Positions 1 through 8,648 of a stretch of DNA of 64,000 nucleotides are shown piece by piece. The translations under genes were made by a program, and so were the position numbers. This stretch comes from Ruminiclostridium hungatei (lineage in GTDB: Bacteria; Bacillota; Clostridia; Acetivibrionales; DSM-1351), in NCBI RefSeq assembly GCF_002051585.1, contig NZ_MZGX01000004.1:62001-126000 (forward strand), given 5' to 3'. The notes beneath the pieces are model-generated. The model saw nothing but the letters and a program-made list of their open reading frames with translations. It did not search any database and was not told the DNA's origin. Within the stretch, counting starts at the first letter, position 1. Each line of letters opens with the position of its first letter.

Positions 1-715
1 AAGCAACCGGCACAAATGAAGCCACAGGGGATAACTTTCTGACTTTCAATGCCTTTTGCACTCTCATGGCCCCATAGCCGATAAAAACCACACTGTATGC
101 CAGTACCGTAAGACTGTAACCGCTGCGGCCGGCCATCATGGGAGGAACGGACAGCAGTATTACATGAAGGTACAGCAATGTATAAAAAAGATATGCACTT
201 CTCTGAAGTGACTTCCAGCGTTTTCCATTCATACGCCTTCTCACTGACGGAAAAGATGTTACCGTAAGCGGAAGCATAAGGCAGAGCAGGATTATTGTAA
301 TTATTCCGGCTGCAAGTTGATAGGGCGGAAGCAGCTCAGGCCTGAGAAACATCCTTTTGAAATATGTAATTCCATATGCGGCGTTATGCGTCAGCGTCAG
401 AAGGCTTGCCAGGATTGACAGCTCCGCCCTGACAGGCATCAGTACCCTGATGAGCCTGGAACTGTTGGGCAGCGCTCCGGTGTACATTACAATTACAAAC
501 AGTGCCGTAGGAAAGGCGCCTCTGGAGAAAAGCGGAACAGCCCACTCACGCAGCCAGGCCGGCAAATGAAAAACCATACCCGAGGCAATTCCTGCAAATA
601 CGGCACCAGCGAAAGCAATTGCCGTAAAATAGCATAAATGCGGGTGTTTTTTTATAAAACCCCGCCCGGCCAGAACAAAAACCACAGCCAAAAATAAAGA
701 TAAAATAAATAACAT
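1..715 (-). CDS. Ferric reductase-like transmembrane protein (C-terminus off window)
   Basis: The frame is open from an ATG at 715 to the window edge (238 codons) and the C-terminus is missing. GGAGG lies five bases before the ATG. The protein is very hydrophobic, with about six predicted membrane helices. Two histidines sit in helices, in the contexts LTLTHN and LYLHVI, with a basic loop RRMNGKRWKSLQR between them. This spacing resembles the heme-binding four-helix core of ferric-reductase-like / MsrQ-type proteins. The family carries electrons across the membrane to a partner. No flavin domain is visible in what remains. Two palindromes lie upstream and could control it. Family assignment is from motif recognition only; a generic membrane protein is the alternative. 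Confidence 0.6.
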   Translation of the reverse strand, partial: MLFILSLFLAVVFVLAGRGFIKKHPHLCYFTAIAFAGAVFAGIASGMVFHLPAWLREWAVPLFSRGAFPTALFVIVMYTGALPNSSRLIRVLMPVRAELSILASLLTLTHNAAYGITYFKRMFLRPELLPPYQLAAGIITIILLCLMLPLTVTSFPSVRRRMNGKRWKSLQRSAYLFYTLLYLHVILLSVPPMMAGRSGYSLTVLAYSVVFIGYGAMRVQKALKVRKLSPVASFVPVA

Positions 716-819
716 AAGACCTCCAATCCATGCGCGCAGCGCATTCCTGAACAAATACCGGCACCGACTTTTTACGGCTGCTCCATGTCGGCGGCGGCAA
801 CCCATATAAAAGCATCCGG

Positions 820-845
820 CTTAAGTTAGCGTATGCTAACTTAAG
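820..845. promoter_or_regulatory. Palindromic operator-like site A
   Basis: A 26-bp near-perfect palindrome reading CTTAAGTTAGCGT then ATGCTAACTTAAG, with one mismatched pair at the centre. The core GTTAGCGTATGCTAAC is shared with the palindrome at 877-914. It lies about 105 bp upstream of the ferric-reductase-like start. A loopless palindrome fits a dimeric repressor site better than a terminator. Confidence 0.55.
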
Positions 846-876
846 CGTGCAAAAAAACCTCTGAAAAAGGTTTTAA

Positions 877-914
877 AATATGAACCAGTTAGCGTACGCT
901 AACTGGTTCATATT
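877..914. promoter_or_regulatory. Perfect 38-bp palindrome, operator-like site B
   Basis: The left half AATATGAACCAGTTAGCGT is the exact reverse complement of the right half, 19 bp each with no loop. Its core GTTAGCGTACGCTAAC differs from site A by one base. The centres of the two sites are about 63 bp apart, roughly six helical turns, so two dimers could bind the same DNA face. No regulator gene is adjacent in the window. Confidence 0.6.
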
Positions 915-987
915 ACCATGGTTTGAATTTACTGTCAAGCAGAGCTATAGAAATTTATTTGCTGCTCATTTTAACTTTACACTGGCT

Positions 988-1031
988 TAAAAAATTTAAG
1001 GACATTGCCTGCGATACACAGGAAATGCCCT
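988..1031 (-). terminator. Probable terminator of proS
   Basis: An inverted repeat at about 1000-1031 has twelve pairs with two mismatches and a loop of about seven bases. On the minus strand it is followed by an AT-rich run containing six Ts. It lies about 40 bp beyond the proS stop codon. Confidence 0.5.
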
Positions 1032-1072
1032 TTTTAAGCCTTTCATACTGCCCCGGAAGGCATCTTTATAAA

Positions 1073-2509
1073 TCAATACGCTTTTCCCCAGTAAACCATT
1101 GTTTTTGCAGGCTTACCGCAGCACACGCACTTGTCCGACAGCTCTTCCTGTTCAAAAGGCATACATCTTGCTGTCGCCCCGGTCTTTTCCTTGATCTGGT
1201 CTTCACATTCCTGTCCACCGCACCACATGGCCTTTATAAAGCCCGGAGTAGTATTGATAACATTTTCAAATTCCTCCAGGGAAGCTGCCGTATAGGTCTT
1301 CTTATCTCTCATGTCCCTTGCCCTTTCAAGCAGCGCTTTTTGAATATCGGCAAGAAGTTTTCCAACTGTTTCCTCAAGGCTGTCCATTGACACAAACAGC
1401 TTTTCTCCGGTATCTCTTCTGACAAGAACTACCTGGTTTTTCTCTATATCCTTCGGTCCTACCTCAAGACGCAAAGGAACGCCCTTCATCTCATATTCGG
1501 AGAATTTCCAGCCCGGCATCTTATCACTGTCGTCAATTTTCACCCTGAACCTGGACGACAGACTGCCCAGCAATTCATTTGCCTTTTCCAGAACGCCTTC
1601 CTTGTGCTGTGAAACAGGAATTATTACTAATTGAGTGGGCGCAACAGCAGGCGGCAGCACCAGTCCGCTGTCATCTCCATGTACCATGATGATTGCACCT
1701 ATAAGCCGGGTAGTAACACCCCAGGAAGTCTGATGCACATATTGAAGCTGATTGTTTTTATCAGTATACTGAATTTCAAAGGCTCTGGCAAAGCCGTCTC
1801 CGAAATTATGGGAAGTACCTGATTGCAATGCCTTGCCGTCATGCATGAGGCTTTCTATGGTATATGTGGCTTTGGCGCCTGCAAACTTCTCCTTATCGGT
1901 TTTCCTTCCCTTTATGACAGGTATGGCAAGAACATTTTCACATATCTCGGCATACACATTGAGCATTTTGATGGTTTCTTCCTGTGCCTCTTCCGCAGTG
2001 GCATGCGCCGTATGACCCTCCTGCCACAAGAACTCAAGGGTCCTTAAGAAAGGCCTGGTGGTCTTTTCCCATCTGACAACAGAGCACCATTGGTTATACA
2101 GCTTTGGCAGGTCCCTGTAAGAATGGACTATATTTGCATAGTGTTCGCAAAATAAGGTTTCAGAAGTAGGTCTCACGCACAACCTTTCAGTCAGCTTTTC
2201 ATCTCCCCCATGCGTTACCCAGGCAACTTCGGGAGCAAAGCCCTCCACATGTTCCTTTTCCTTTAACAGCAAGCTTTCAGGTATGAACATGGGCATATAA
2301 ACATTTTCATGTCCTGTAGCCTTAAATTTTGCATCCAATGCCTTCTGAAGGTTTTCCCATATTGCATAGCCGTACGGCTTTATAATCATGCAACCCCTGA
2401 CACTTGAGTAATCTACAAGCTCCGCCTTCTTTATCACATCGGTATACCACTGTGCGAAATCATCATTCATTGATGTGATGGCCTCAACCAATTTCTTATC
2501 CTTTGACAT
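1073..2509 (-). CDS. proS: Prolyl-tRNA synthetase, short (archaeal/eukaryote-like) type
   Basis: Charges tRNA-Pro with proline in the cytoplasm. The protein is 478 residues, typical of the short ProRS type without the editing insertion of the E. coli form. Class II motif 2 is visible ([20 protein letters not shown], about residue 147 on), as is the motif 3 region [19 protein letters not shown] cysteine-rich C-terminus (CGGQEC...CVCCGK) matches the zinc-binding tail of this type. I chose the ATG at 2509 ([10 protein letters not shown]) because GGAG lies six bases before it; an upstream ATG at 2548 would add 13 residues without a better site. It diverges from the ispF-like gene across about 325 bp in which I see no T-box. 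Confidence 0.95.
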   Translation of the reverse strand: MSKDKKLVEAITSMNDDFAQWYTDVIKKAELVDYSSVRGCMIIKPYGYAIWENLQKALDAKFKATGHENVYMPMFIPESLLLKEKEHVEGFAPEVAWVTHGGDEKLTERLCVRPTSETLFCEHYANIVHSYRDLPKLYNQWCSVVRWEKTTRPFLRTLEFLWQEGHTAHATAEEAQEETIKMLNVYAEICENVLAIPVIKGRKTDKEKFAGAKATYTIESLMHDGKALQSGTSHNFGDGFARAFEIQYTDKNNQLQYVHQTSWGVTTRLIGAIIMVHGDDSGLVLPPAVAPTQLVIIPVSQHKEGVLEKANELLGSLSSRFRVKIDDSDKMPGWKFSEYEMKGVPLRLEVGPKDIEKNQVVLVRRDTGEKLFVSMDSLEETVGKLLADIQKALLERARDMRDKKTYTAASLEEFENVINTTPGFIKAMWCGGQECEDQIKEKTGATARCMPFEQEELSDKCVCCGKPAKTMVYWGKAY

Positions 2510-2704
2510 CTCAAACTCCATTTCCGGCACAAGCAAAAATCTTATCAACCCATGCTATTGAGTCAATCAGTCAGCGCCCTTGCCACAAATCAATTTTTAT
2601 TTATATTGATAGCATATTTGAACATCTTAACATTTTACGCCTGGCTGCAATTAAAAGTGCCAATTTATATTATATAATATATGTAACTGGTAATGTCAAT
2701 ACAC

Positions 2705-2733
2705 TTGAAGAGACATCCGGGGTATAATATAAT
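2705..2733 (+). promoter_or_regulatory. Sigma-A-type promoter of the ispF-like gene
   Basis: TTGAAG at 2705-2710, a 17-bp spacer, then TATAAT at 2728-2733. A second overlapping TATAAT lies at 2723-2728 with a poorer 12-bp spacer. The start codon is about 100 bp downstream. Confidence 0.6.
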
Positions 2734-2834
2734 GTGAGTGCATAAGCCGAGCCGGAGGTATCCTGCAATATTTTACCTGGCACCTTGGTTTTTGACGGCT
2801 GGACATCAATTTTATTTAAAGGGAGTGCTGCAAA

Positions 2835-3305
2835 ATGAAAGTAGGTATCGGTCAGGACAGTCATAGATTTGACTTTGAAAATAAAAACAAAAAATTTGTT
2901 CTGGGTGGAGTGACCTTTGAAGGCGTGACTCCCTTATCAGGAAACAGTGATGCCGATGTGGTCTTACATGCCATTACAAATGCGGTTTCCGGCGTGACCT
3001 GCGTAAATATACTTGGCAGGATTGCTGACGAGATGTGCATGAAAAAAGGTATTACAGATAGTTCCGAATACCTTGTGGAAGCTTTGAAATATCTTGTGGA
3101 CGTAAAAATCGTACACGTATCCATATCCATTGAATGCTCATATCCAAGGATCACTCCTAAGATACCCGAAATGAGAAAGGTAATTTCAGGGCTGCTGGGC
3201 ATTCCTGAAAACAGTGTGGGAATAACGGCAACTTCCGGGGAAGGCTTGACCCAATTCGGCCAAGGTAAGGGTGTCCAGGCATTTTGCATAGTTACTGCCC
3301 TTTAG
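2835..3305 (+). CDS. ispF: IspF-like protein, divergent MEcPP synthase
   Basis: The 156-residue protein matches IspF, which makes 2-C-methyl-D-erythritol 2,4-cyclodiphosphate in the non-mevalonate isoprenoid pathway, along its whole length. The three metal ligands of the E. coli enzyme are kept: D8, H10 and H45 (GQDSH; VLHA). Other signature residues are not. The usual GHSDAD is GNSDAD, so the active-site His is N37. The DTDP motif is absent, with GRIADEMCMK in its place. The usual ATTTE near the C-terminus is ATSGE. Length and reading frame are intact and GGGAG lies nine bases before the ATG, so this looks like a maintained divergent protein. It faces ispD tail to tail. Whether it still makes MEcPP is uncertain. 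Confidence 0.75.
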   Translation: MKVGIGQDSHRFDFENKNKKFVLGGVTFEGVTPLSGNSDADVVLHAITNAVSGVTCVNILGRIADEMCMKKGITDSSEYLVEALKYLVDVKIVHVSISIECSYPRITPKIPEMRKVISGLLGIPENSVGITATSGEGLTQFGQGKGVQAFCIVTAL

Positions 3306-3349
3306 GGAAGTGACTCGGGTACTTTTTCAGGCAGTTGCGGACAGCCCTC

Positions 3350-4063
3350 TCACATGCTGTCCAGGATAGACTGGCCAATTATCAGGTCCTCAGGTGTTGT
3401 CATTTTTATATTCCTGTAGCTTCCCTCCAGTATTTTAACCGGAATACCCAATTTTTCAACCAGCACCATGTCATCTGTTCCCAAATAGTTGTTTTTTATA
3501 GCCTCTTCATGGGCTTTCATAATTATGTCGTAGGCAAAGCTCTGGGGTGTCTGAATACTCCAAAGACGGCTTCTGTCCGGTGTTGAGGAAACGAAGCCCT
3601 CCATGTCGGATATTTTTACGGTATCCTTCACCTTCACGCCGACACCACACGCACCGAATTCTATGGCGGCGCTGATGCTGTCTGCAATATTTTCAGAAGT
3701 CACAAAAGGTCTGGCCCCATCATGTATCAGCACTATGCCGCAGCAGCCCTCTATGGCACAAAGGCCCTTGTATACTGAATCCTGCCGTTCCGCACCGCCG
3801 CTCACCAAGGCTTTGACTTTTGTCAAACCGTACTTCTGCACGATGTCTTTCCTGCAAAAGTTAAGGTCCTCTTCATTTATGACCACAATTATTTCGTCAA
3901 CCTCCCGGCACTGCTGAAAAACCCCAATAGTCCGCGCAAGTACGGGAATGCCCCCCAGCTCGATATACTGCTTGTTTATGCTGGAATTCATCCTTGTGCC
4001 CTTTCCTGCCGCTGTGATGACCGCGGTCACTTTTCCGGGAAATCCGTCCTTGTATATCTCCAA
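3350..4063 (-). CDS. ispD: 2-C-methyl-D-erythritol 4-phosphate cytidylyltransferase
   Basis: Transfers CMP from CTP to methylerythritol phosphate, the third step of the non-mevalonate isoprenoid pathway. The nucleotide-binding signature AVITAAGKGTRM sits near the N-terminus, followed by KQY, SGGAERQDSV, LIHDGARPFV and the late TPEDL motif, all typical of IspD. The length (237 residues) is normal. The start is a TTG at 4063 placed eight bases after GGAGG; the longer frame beginning at 4123 adds residues not seen in the family. It converges on the ispF-like gene with 44 bp between stops and lies downstream of yacL, a common clostridial order (carD, yacL, ispD, ispF), except that ispF is here inverted. 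Confidence 0.92.
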   Translation of the reverse strand: MEIYKDGFPGKVTAVITAAGKGTRMNSSINKQYIELGGIPVLARTIGVFQQCREVDEIIVVINEEDLNFCRKDIVQKYGLTKVKALVSGGAERQDSVYKGLCAIEGCCGIVLIHDGARPFVTSENIADSISAAIEFGACGVGVKVKDTVKISDMEGFVSSTPDRSRLWSIQTPQSFAYDIIMKAHEEAIKNNYLGTDDMVLVEKLGIPVKILEGSYRNIKMTTPEDLIIGQSILDSM

Positions 4064-4165
4064 AACCCAAGCCTCCAATATTATGACTGCCTGCCGCATT
4101 TGCAAAAGCACGTCGGCAGGCAAAAATCAGTAGAAATCAATTTTCATATAAACCAGGTTCTCCGT

Positions 4166-5203
4166 TCATCTTGCAGGCTTTGCGAAAACCATTCTGCCGG
4201 CAGATGTCTGGAGGACACTTGTAACCATCACAGGGATGGTCTCGCCCAGAAATTTCTTTCCTCCCTCAATAACAATCATGGTGCCATCTTCCAGAAATGC
4301 CACACCCTGACCCGCTTCCTTGCCGTCCTTCACCACCTGCACACTCATTTCTTCTCCAGGCAGAGCTATAGGCTTTACAGCATTGGCAAGCTCGTTTATG
4401 TTTAAAACCTTTATACCCTTTAATGCTGCCACCTTGCTGAGATTATAGTCAATTGTAACAAGCTTTCCCTTTAGCTTTAAGGAAGCTTTCATCAACATCT
4501 CATCCGCTTCAATATTGCTGTAATCAAACTCTTCGATTTTTACGGTATGGCTGCTGTCCTTCTGAAGCAGATTCAGTATATCCAGGCCTCTTCTTCCCCT
4601 GGCCCTTCTAAGACTGTCTTCGGAGTCGGCTATATGTCTGAGCTCCTCCAGGACAAAAGACGGCACAATCAGTTCTCCGTCTATAAAGCCGGCGGAGCAT
4701 ATATCCAGAATCCTGCCGTCAATTATGGTGCTGGTATCAATTATTTTGGGGATATTCGGCGAAGCCTTGCTCTCCTTGAACAAATCAAAGAAATTCTCGT
4801 TTCTCTTTCTAAGAGAAAGTCCTATGCCAGTCAAACTGAATAAAATGTTTATTATAACTGCAAATGGAACTCCTATTATTTGAATTTTGATAATGGGTAT
4901 GCTTATGAGATTTGCAACGATCAGACCAACTATGAGGCCCAGGGCACCTAGCAGCATTTCGGACAAGGTAATGCTTTGAATTCCGTTTTCAACTTTATCA
5001 ATAAAGCCTCCCACAAATCCTATTATCTTGGTAGCCATAAAGTAAAACACGGCGCAAAATGCCAACGAAAATAAAACGAAAATTATTACTTTAAAATTTT
5101 CGCTTAAATTTATATCATTGCTTATAAAAATTGTACGTAATATTGTGAAACCGGTAACAGCACCTAGAATAGAAAAAGAAATTTTTATAATCCTGTTCAG
5201 CAC
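4166..5203 (-). CDS. YacL-like membrane PIN-TRAM protein
   Basis: A 345-residue protein. The first ~125 residues hold about four membrane helices. A PIN-type nuclease domain follows, with the acidic motif IIDTSTIIDGRILDI near residue 155 and later conserved acidic positions (LEELRHIADSED; VTIDYNLSK). The C-terminal ~60 residues look like a TRAM RNA-binding domain. PIN-TRAM proteins of this kind are widespread in Firmicutes between the clp/radA region and ispD; their RNA substrate is not settled. The GTG start has AAGGAG seven bases upstream. It is the second gene of the carD transcript, 29 bp after carD. Confidence 0.85.
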   Translation of the reverse strand: MLNRIIKISFSILGAVTGFTILRTIFISNDINLSENFKVIIFVLFSLAFCAVFYFMATKIIGFVGGFIDKVENGIQSITLSEMLLGALGLIVGLIVANLISIPIIKIQIIGVPFAVIINILFSLTGIGLSLRKRNENFFDLFKESKASPNIPKIIDTSTIIDGRILDICSAGFIDGELIVPSFVLEELRHIADSEDSLRRARGRRGLDILNLLQKDSSHTVKIEEFDYSNIEADEMLMKASLKLKGKLVTIDYNLSKVAALKGIKVLNINELANAVKPIALPGEEMSVQVVKDGKEAGQGVAFLEDGTMIVIEGGKKFLGETIPVMVTSVLQTSAGRMVFAKPAR

Positions 5204-5232
5204 GATAGCTCTCCTTCAAAAGGTATTTTTAC

Positions 5233-5712
5233 TCAGCCATAAAGATATTCCTGAATTTTGCTCTCAACTTCATGCTGATTTAAACCTTTTGCCAGAACAA
5301 GTTCGCTTATGAGTATTTGTTTTGCACTGGTTAGCATTTTTCTCTCCCCTGTGGAAAGACCTCTCTCTTTTTCACGCTGCATCAGAGACCTGACCACATC
5401 TGCCACTTCAAAGATATCTCCGCTTTTTATTTTTACCATGTTCTCTCTGTAGCGTTTGTTCCAGTTTGCAGATAATTCATGCTGTCCGCTTCCCAGTATA
5501 CTGAAGACCTTATCCGCGTCAGAAATGCTTATTACATCCCGAATTCCTATATCATTTACATTATTTGTAGGTATCATGACCTTCAGGTCTCCGATAGGGA
5601 TTTTCATAACATAATAGCTGCATTTCTTTCCCAATATTTCCCGCTCTTCAATAGACTCAATAACTCCTGCACCGTGCATAGGATATACAATTTTGTCCCC
5701 TACGTTATACAT
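5233..5712 (-). CDS. CarD/CdnL-type transcription regulator
   Basis: A 159-residue protein. The first ~60 residues (GDKIVYPMHGAGVIESIEER) form the CarD/TRCF RNA-polymerase-interaction fold and the rest is helical, as in CarD/CdnL proteins that bind the RNA polymerase beta subunit and stabilise open promoter complexes. The ATG at 5712 follows GGAGGT at five bases and is preferred over an upstream start adding four residues. It heads a transcript with yacL and ispD. A long 5' leader with a terminator-like hairpin precedes it, see 5866-5969. Confidence 0.85.
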   Translation of the reverse strand: MYNVGDKIVYPMHGAGVIESIEEREILGKKCSYYVMKIPIGDLKVMIPTNNVNDIGIRDVISISDADKVFSILGSGQHELSANWNKRYRENMVKIKSGDIFEVADVVRSLMQREKERGLSTGERKMLTSAKQILISELVLAKGLNQHEVESKIQEYLYG

Positions 5713-5865
5713 AGTAACCTCCAAATAAACAATGCAATAATATTCGTCTTTTGTATATCCCGGCTTAACAAAAAATCAGATAGAATCCGGTGTGTTAAGC
5801 CAAGTGCAATATGAATACAAGGCTATTCAGATCGCAGAACACGTGTTTTGTTCATTTTTGATGGT

Positions 5866-5904
5866 AAAATACTAAAAACGCACCATAATCCTTTGAGTGC
5901 GTTT
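5866..5904 (-). terminator. Terminator-like hairpin in the carD leader (attenuator or sRNA end)
   Basis: AAACGCAC and GTGCGTTT form an eight-pair stem with a 13-base loop. On the minus strand it continues into TTTTTAGTATTTT. It lies about 30-60 nt after the expected transcription start of the carD promoter and over 150 bp before the carD start. It is therefore a premature terminator or the end of a short RNA. Confidence 0.6.
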
Positions 5905-5940
5905 GATTGTCCTTTTCCGGTATTAATTTGTCATAGGACA

Positions 5941-5969
5941 AGTATACTACAAACTATAGGCCTTGTCAA
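5941..5969 (-). promoter_or_regulatory. Strong sigma-A promoter of the carD leader
   Basis: On the minus strand TTGACA (5969-5964), a 17-bp spacer and TATACT (5946-5941). Transcription should start near 5934, giving a leader of about 220 nt before carD. Confidence 0.75.
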
Positions 5970-6028
5970 AATCCATTGGGAATAAATTTAAATTTTTTCC
6001 ATTTTCCAAGTAAAATATTTGTTTTTGT

Positions 6029-6058
6029 TTGACAGTGTCTCACTAATGAAAGTATAAT
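6029..6058 (+). promoter_or_regulatory. Strong sigma-A promoter of the 6092 gene
   Basis: TTGACA at 6029-6034, an 18-bp spacer and TATAAT at 6053-6058, both consensus hexamers, 33 bp before the ATG. Confidence 0.8.
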
Positions 6059-6091
6059 AAAAATAGACATCCAAATATTGAGGTGAACCGC

Positions 6092-6487
6092 ATGAAAGAT
6101 ATTCTTATTGATGATTTTCAATACACCGCACAGGAATTATTGGTTAGAAATAAAAGCATTCTTGATCTGTTAACAAAATATCAGGATTCAAACTCCAGAG
6201 TAAACAGAGCTATTATCAAGTCAGTTACTCAGTGCGGCTGTTTGACCATATCTGCCCATAAGCAGGAGATTCCCGAAGATGCCAGCTTTGACGAAATGAA
6301 GAGTTCGGCTGATACCCATGTGGAAGGAACCCTTTGCGAAAATTGCAGAGATGCCATTGAAAGAGATATGGGAAGGAATATGTTTTATCTTGCATCCTTG
6401 TGTAATGCAATGGATTTGAATTTATACGATATCATACTCAAAGAAAATGACCGAATACGTATGCTCGGTAAGTATAACCTGAGATAA
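6092..6487 (+). CDS. Conserved clostridial protein (I recall it under the DUF1573 name)
   Basis: A 131-residue acidic, mostly helical soluble protein. It opens with ILIDDFQYTAQELLVRNKSI and has a short cysteine-bearing segment VTQCGCLTI and a second pair LCENC; four cysteines could bind a metal. The ending GRNMFYLASLCNAMDLNLYD is strongly conserved in clostridial proteins I remember, but no function is established. The ATG at 6092 is preferred, with AGGTG six bases before it; a GTG at 6083 lies within that site. It has its own consensus promoter and its own terminator, so it is a single-gene transcript divergent from carD. Confidence 0.75.
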   Translation: MKDILIDDFQYTAQELLVRNKSILDLLTKYQDSNSRVNRAIIKSVTQCGCLTISAHKQEIPEDASFDEMKSSADTHVEGTLCENCRDAIERDMGRNMFYLASLCNAMDLNLYDIILKENDRIRMLGKYNLR

Positions 6488-6488
6488 C

Positions 6489-6519
6489 AGGCTGGCATGA
6501 ACGCCAGCCTTATTTTATT
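6489..6519 (+). terminator. Rho-independent terminator
   Basis: AGGCTGGC and GCCAGCCT form an eight-pair stem with a six-base loop, followed by TATTTTATT, directly after the stop codon of the 6092 gene. Confidence 0.85.
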
Positions 6520-6577
6520 GTGCGGGAAAGCCATACATTTCCTGTTCCTGGACAAGCATTGAAATTGCCCATGTGCT

Positions 6578-7102
6578 TTAAAGTCCGTCAAGTACCTGTC
6601 CGGTGGTTTTCAAAGCCGCTATTCCTCTTAATATGCCGTTATGGTGATTAATGATTTGGTCTGCAGATAATATGTAGCTGTCAAAGGTGGTATGAGCATC
6701 CGTTACAAGTGTGAGGCCATACCCGTTGGAATAAGCTGCTCTGCAGGTGGTATCAACGCAAAATTCAGTTTTCATGCCGGTGATTATCAGCTTTTCAGTC
6801 CCCAGGCCACTGAGAACTTCTTGCAGGTTAGTACCATAAAAGGAATCCCATTCTGATTTTTTTACCACCGGTTCTCCTGACACAGGTGCAACTTCCGGAC
6901 ATATTTCCCAGGCCCTGCTGCCTTTGTCAAAAACGCCTGCTCTGGTATGCTGTACGAAAACCACAGGGACTTTTTTTGCTCTGGCTCTGTCCTGCATGGC
7001 TTTTATGTTTTTCAGTACTGCATGGCTGTTGTGCGGCTTCTGATTTTCAGGAGAAAACAGGCCAATCTGAGCATCGATTATAAGTAGTGCTGTTTTGTTC
7101 AT
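6578..7102 (-). CDS. Isochorismatase-family cysteine hydrolase
   Basis: A 174-residue protein with the catalytic triad of the family visible: D10 in LLIIDAQIGLF, a lysine in VVKKSEWDSF, and the nucleophilic cysteine in ITGMKTEFCVDTTCRAA. Members hydrolyse isochorismate, nicotinamide or other amides; sequence alone does not identify the substrate. The ATG at 7102 follows GGAGGGAG at two to three bases; upstream starts add 25 residues rich in unrelated sequence. It stands alone between the 6092 gene and radA. Confidence 0.85.
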   Translation of the reverse strand: MNKTALLIIDAQIGLFSPENQKPHNSHAVLKNIKAMQDRARAKKVPVVFVQHTRAGVFDKGSRAWEICPEVAPVSGEPVVKKSEWDSFYGTNLQEVLSGLGTEKLIITGMKTEFCVDTTCRAAYSNGYGLTLVTDAHTTFDSYILSADQIINHHNGILRGIAALKTTGQVLDGL

Positions 7103-7259
7103 AACTCCCTCCAGTTTCAAGGTTAACTTAAAGCCCCGCGCAATAGTCAAAAGTCGACCTATGGGCGAGGCTGGCAATTTACATTTTATTTATTCTTTCA
7201 TAATTTACCATAAATGTCAATAAAATATGTTTCCCTTGGAGGAGCAGTGATTTCAAGGT

Positions 7260-8648
7260 CTATTTCTGGAAAACATGCCTTATAACATCCTGAAGTGATT
7301 TGCACTCTACTATTTCAAGATGCTTGATATCCTGAGCCCGTATAAGCCCGTTCTTAGCTATGTATACCCTTTTAAAGCCCCTCCTGTCCAATTCCCTTAT
7401 CCTCAGTTCCAGCGAAGGGACTTTTTTCAATTCCCCGGTAAGGCCCACATCCGAAATAAACACAGTGCTTCCGGGTATCTCTCTGTCATATACCGAAGAT
7501 ACAATGCTCATTATTATGGACAGATTTACAGCAGGCTCCTTGAATTTGAGTCCCCCTGTGGTCTTAATGACAACATCCTTGTCATAAAGAGATATCTTTC
7601 CTCTTTGCTCGAGTATTGAAATAAGCGTACTGAGCTGTTCACGCCTTATACATTCCCCTATTCTTGAGGGAAAGGGTGTAAAGGTTTTTGATACCAGGCT
7701 CTCTATCTCTACTATTATGGGCCGTGAGCCATCCTTTACAACAGTAAGTGCACTGCCTGATACAGCCTCATTTTTATCCCTGGCGGTCATAAAAAACTCG
7801 GAAGGATTGTCAATGGAGACTAACCCCTTCTCTGTCATGGAGAAATATCCTCTTTCCCAGGTGCTTCCGAACCTGTTCTTGGTAACAGACAGTCCCCTCA
7901 GCTCCTCTTCGTTGTCTCCATCCAGTATGAGTACCGCATCTACAAGGTGCTCAAGGGACCTGAGTCCTGCAATCTCCTCATTTTTATTCATCTGCCCCAC
8001 CAGGAATACCGCTCTGGGCCTTTGAGGGTCCTTTGCCAGCTTCAGCAGTTCATTTGCACATTCCATGGTCTGAGTGGGCGAACCGGCTCTGGAGCCCGGG
8101 AACCCTTCCAAAACAAAGGTCTGGATACTGTCTACAATCAGCAGGTCCGGGTCAAGCCGGTTCACCGCCTCCAGCACGTTGTCCATGCTGTTATCCGAGT
8201 AAACCCACACTCCCGTCTCTATACTGTCAAACAGCCTGTCAGCTCTGTTTTTTATCTGGCTTTCGCTTTCTTCACCCGATACATATAAGACCTTAAGCCC
8301 CCTGGAAGCCACATCATCGGCAACCTGCAGCAGCAAGGTAGACTTTCCCGCTCCCGGCTTTGCTGTGATTATGGTAATGGAATCCCTTACTATTCCGCCT
8401 CCCATGACACGGTTGAATTCATTGATGCCTGTCAGAATCCTGTCACTGTTTCCGGCTTTTATCTCTGTCAGCCTTGCGATTTTCTTTATAGCCCGCGGCT
8501 GTGACACCCTTCCGCTTTTTTTAACCTCGGCGGCCACTTCCTCCAGGGTGTTCCAATTCTGGCAGTCGGGGCAGCGCCCCACCCATTTAGGTGCCTCATA
8601 CCCGCAGTTGCTGCATTTATATACGGTTCTGCTTTTTATTTTAATCAA
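7260..8648 (-). CDS. radA: DNA repair protein RadA (Sms)
   Basis: A RecA-like branch-migration helicase for recombinational repair. The 462-residue protein begins with a C4 zinc finger (C12, C15, C26, C29; CSNCGYEAPKWVGRCPDC). Walker A TAKPGAGKST follows near residue 95, then the RadA-specific KNRFGST motif, and a C-terminal Lon-like domain (ISDVGLTGELKKVPSLELRI). The start is unclear. The TTG at 8648 has GGAG only one base upstream, whereas ATT or ATA codons two to four triplets later would have normal spacing. The effect is a few residues at most. It is separated by 220 bp from the convergently named but co-oriented GH15 gene. Confidence 0.93.
   Translation of the reverse strand: MIKIKSRTVYKCSNCGYEAPKWVGRCPDCQNWNTLEEVAAEVKKSGRVSQPRAIKKIARLTEIKAGNSDRILTGINEFNRVMGGGIVRDSITIITAKPGAGKSTLLLQVADDVASRGLKVLYVSGEESESQIKNRADRLFDSIETGVWVYSDNSMDNVLEAVNRLDPDLLIVDSIQTFVLEGFPGSRAGSPTQTMECANELLKLAKDPQRPRAVFLVGQMNKNEEIAGLRSLEHLVDAVLILDGDNEEELRGLSVTKNRFGSTWERGYFSMTEKGLVSIDNPSEFFMTARDKNEAVSGSALTVVKDGSRPIIVEIESLVSKTFTPFPSRIGECIRREQLSTLISILEQRGKISLYDKDVVIKTTGGLKFKEPAVNLSIIMSIVSSVYDREIPGSTVFISDVGLTGELKKVPSLELRIRELDRRGFKRVYIAKNGLIRAQDIKHLEIVECKSLQDVIRHVFQK

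Noticed and set aside
546-815. 89-codon minus-strand frame over the ferric-reductase-like gene
   Set aside because: It is a shifted frame; the true frame from 715 gives a coherent membrane protein with conserved histidines and a GGAGG site.
2510-2834. Possible T-box leader upstream of proS
   Set aside because: I found no T-box bulge sequence or specifier stem on the minus strand.
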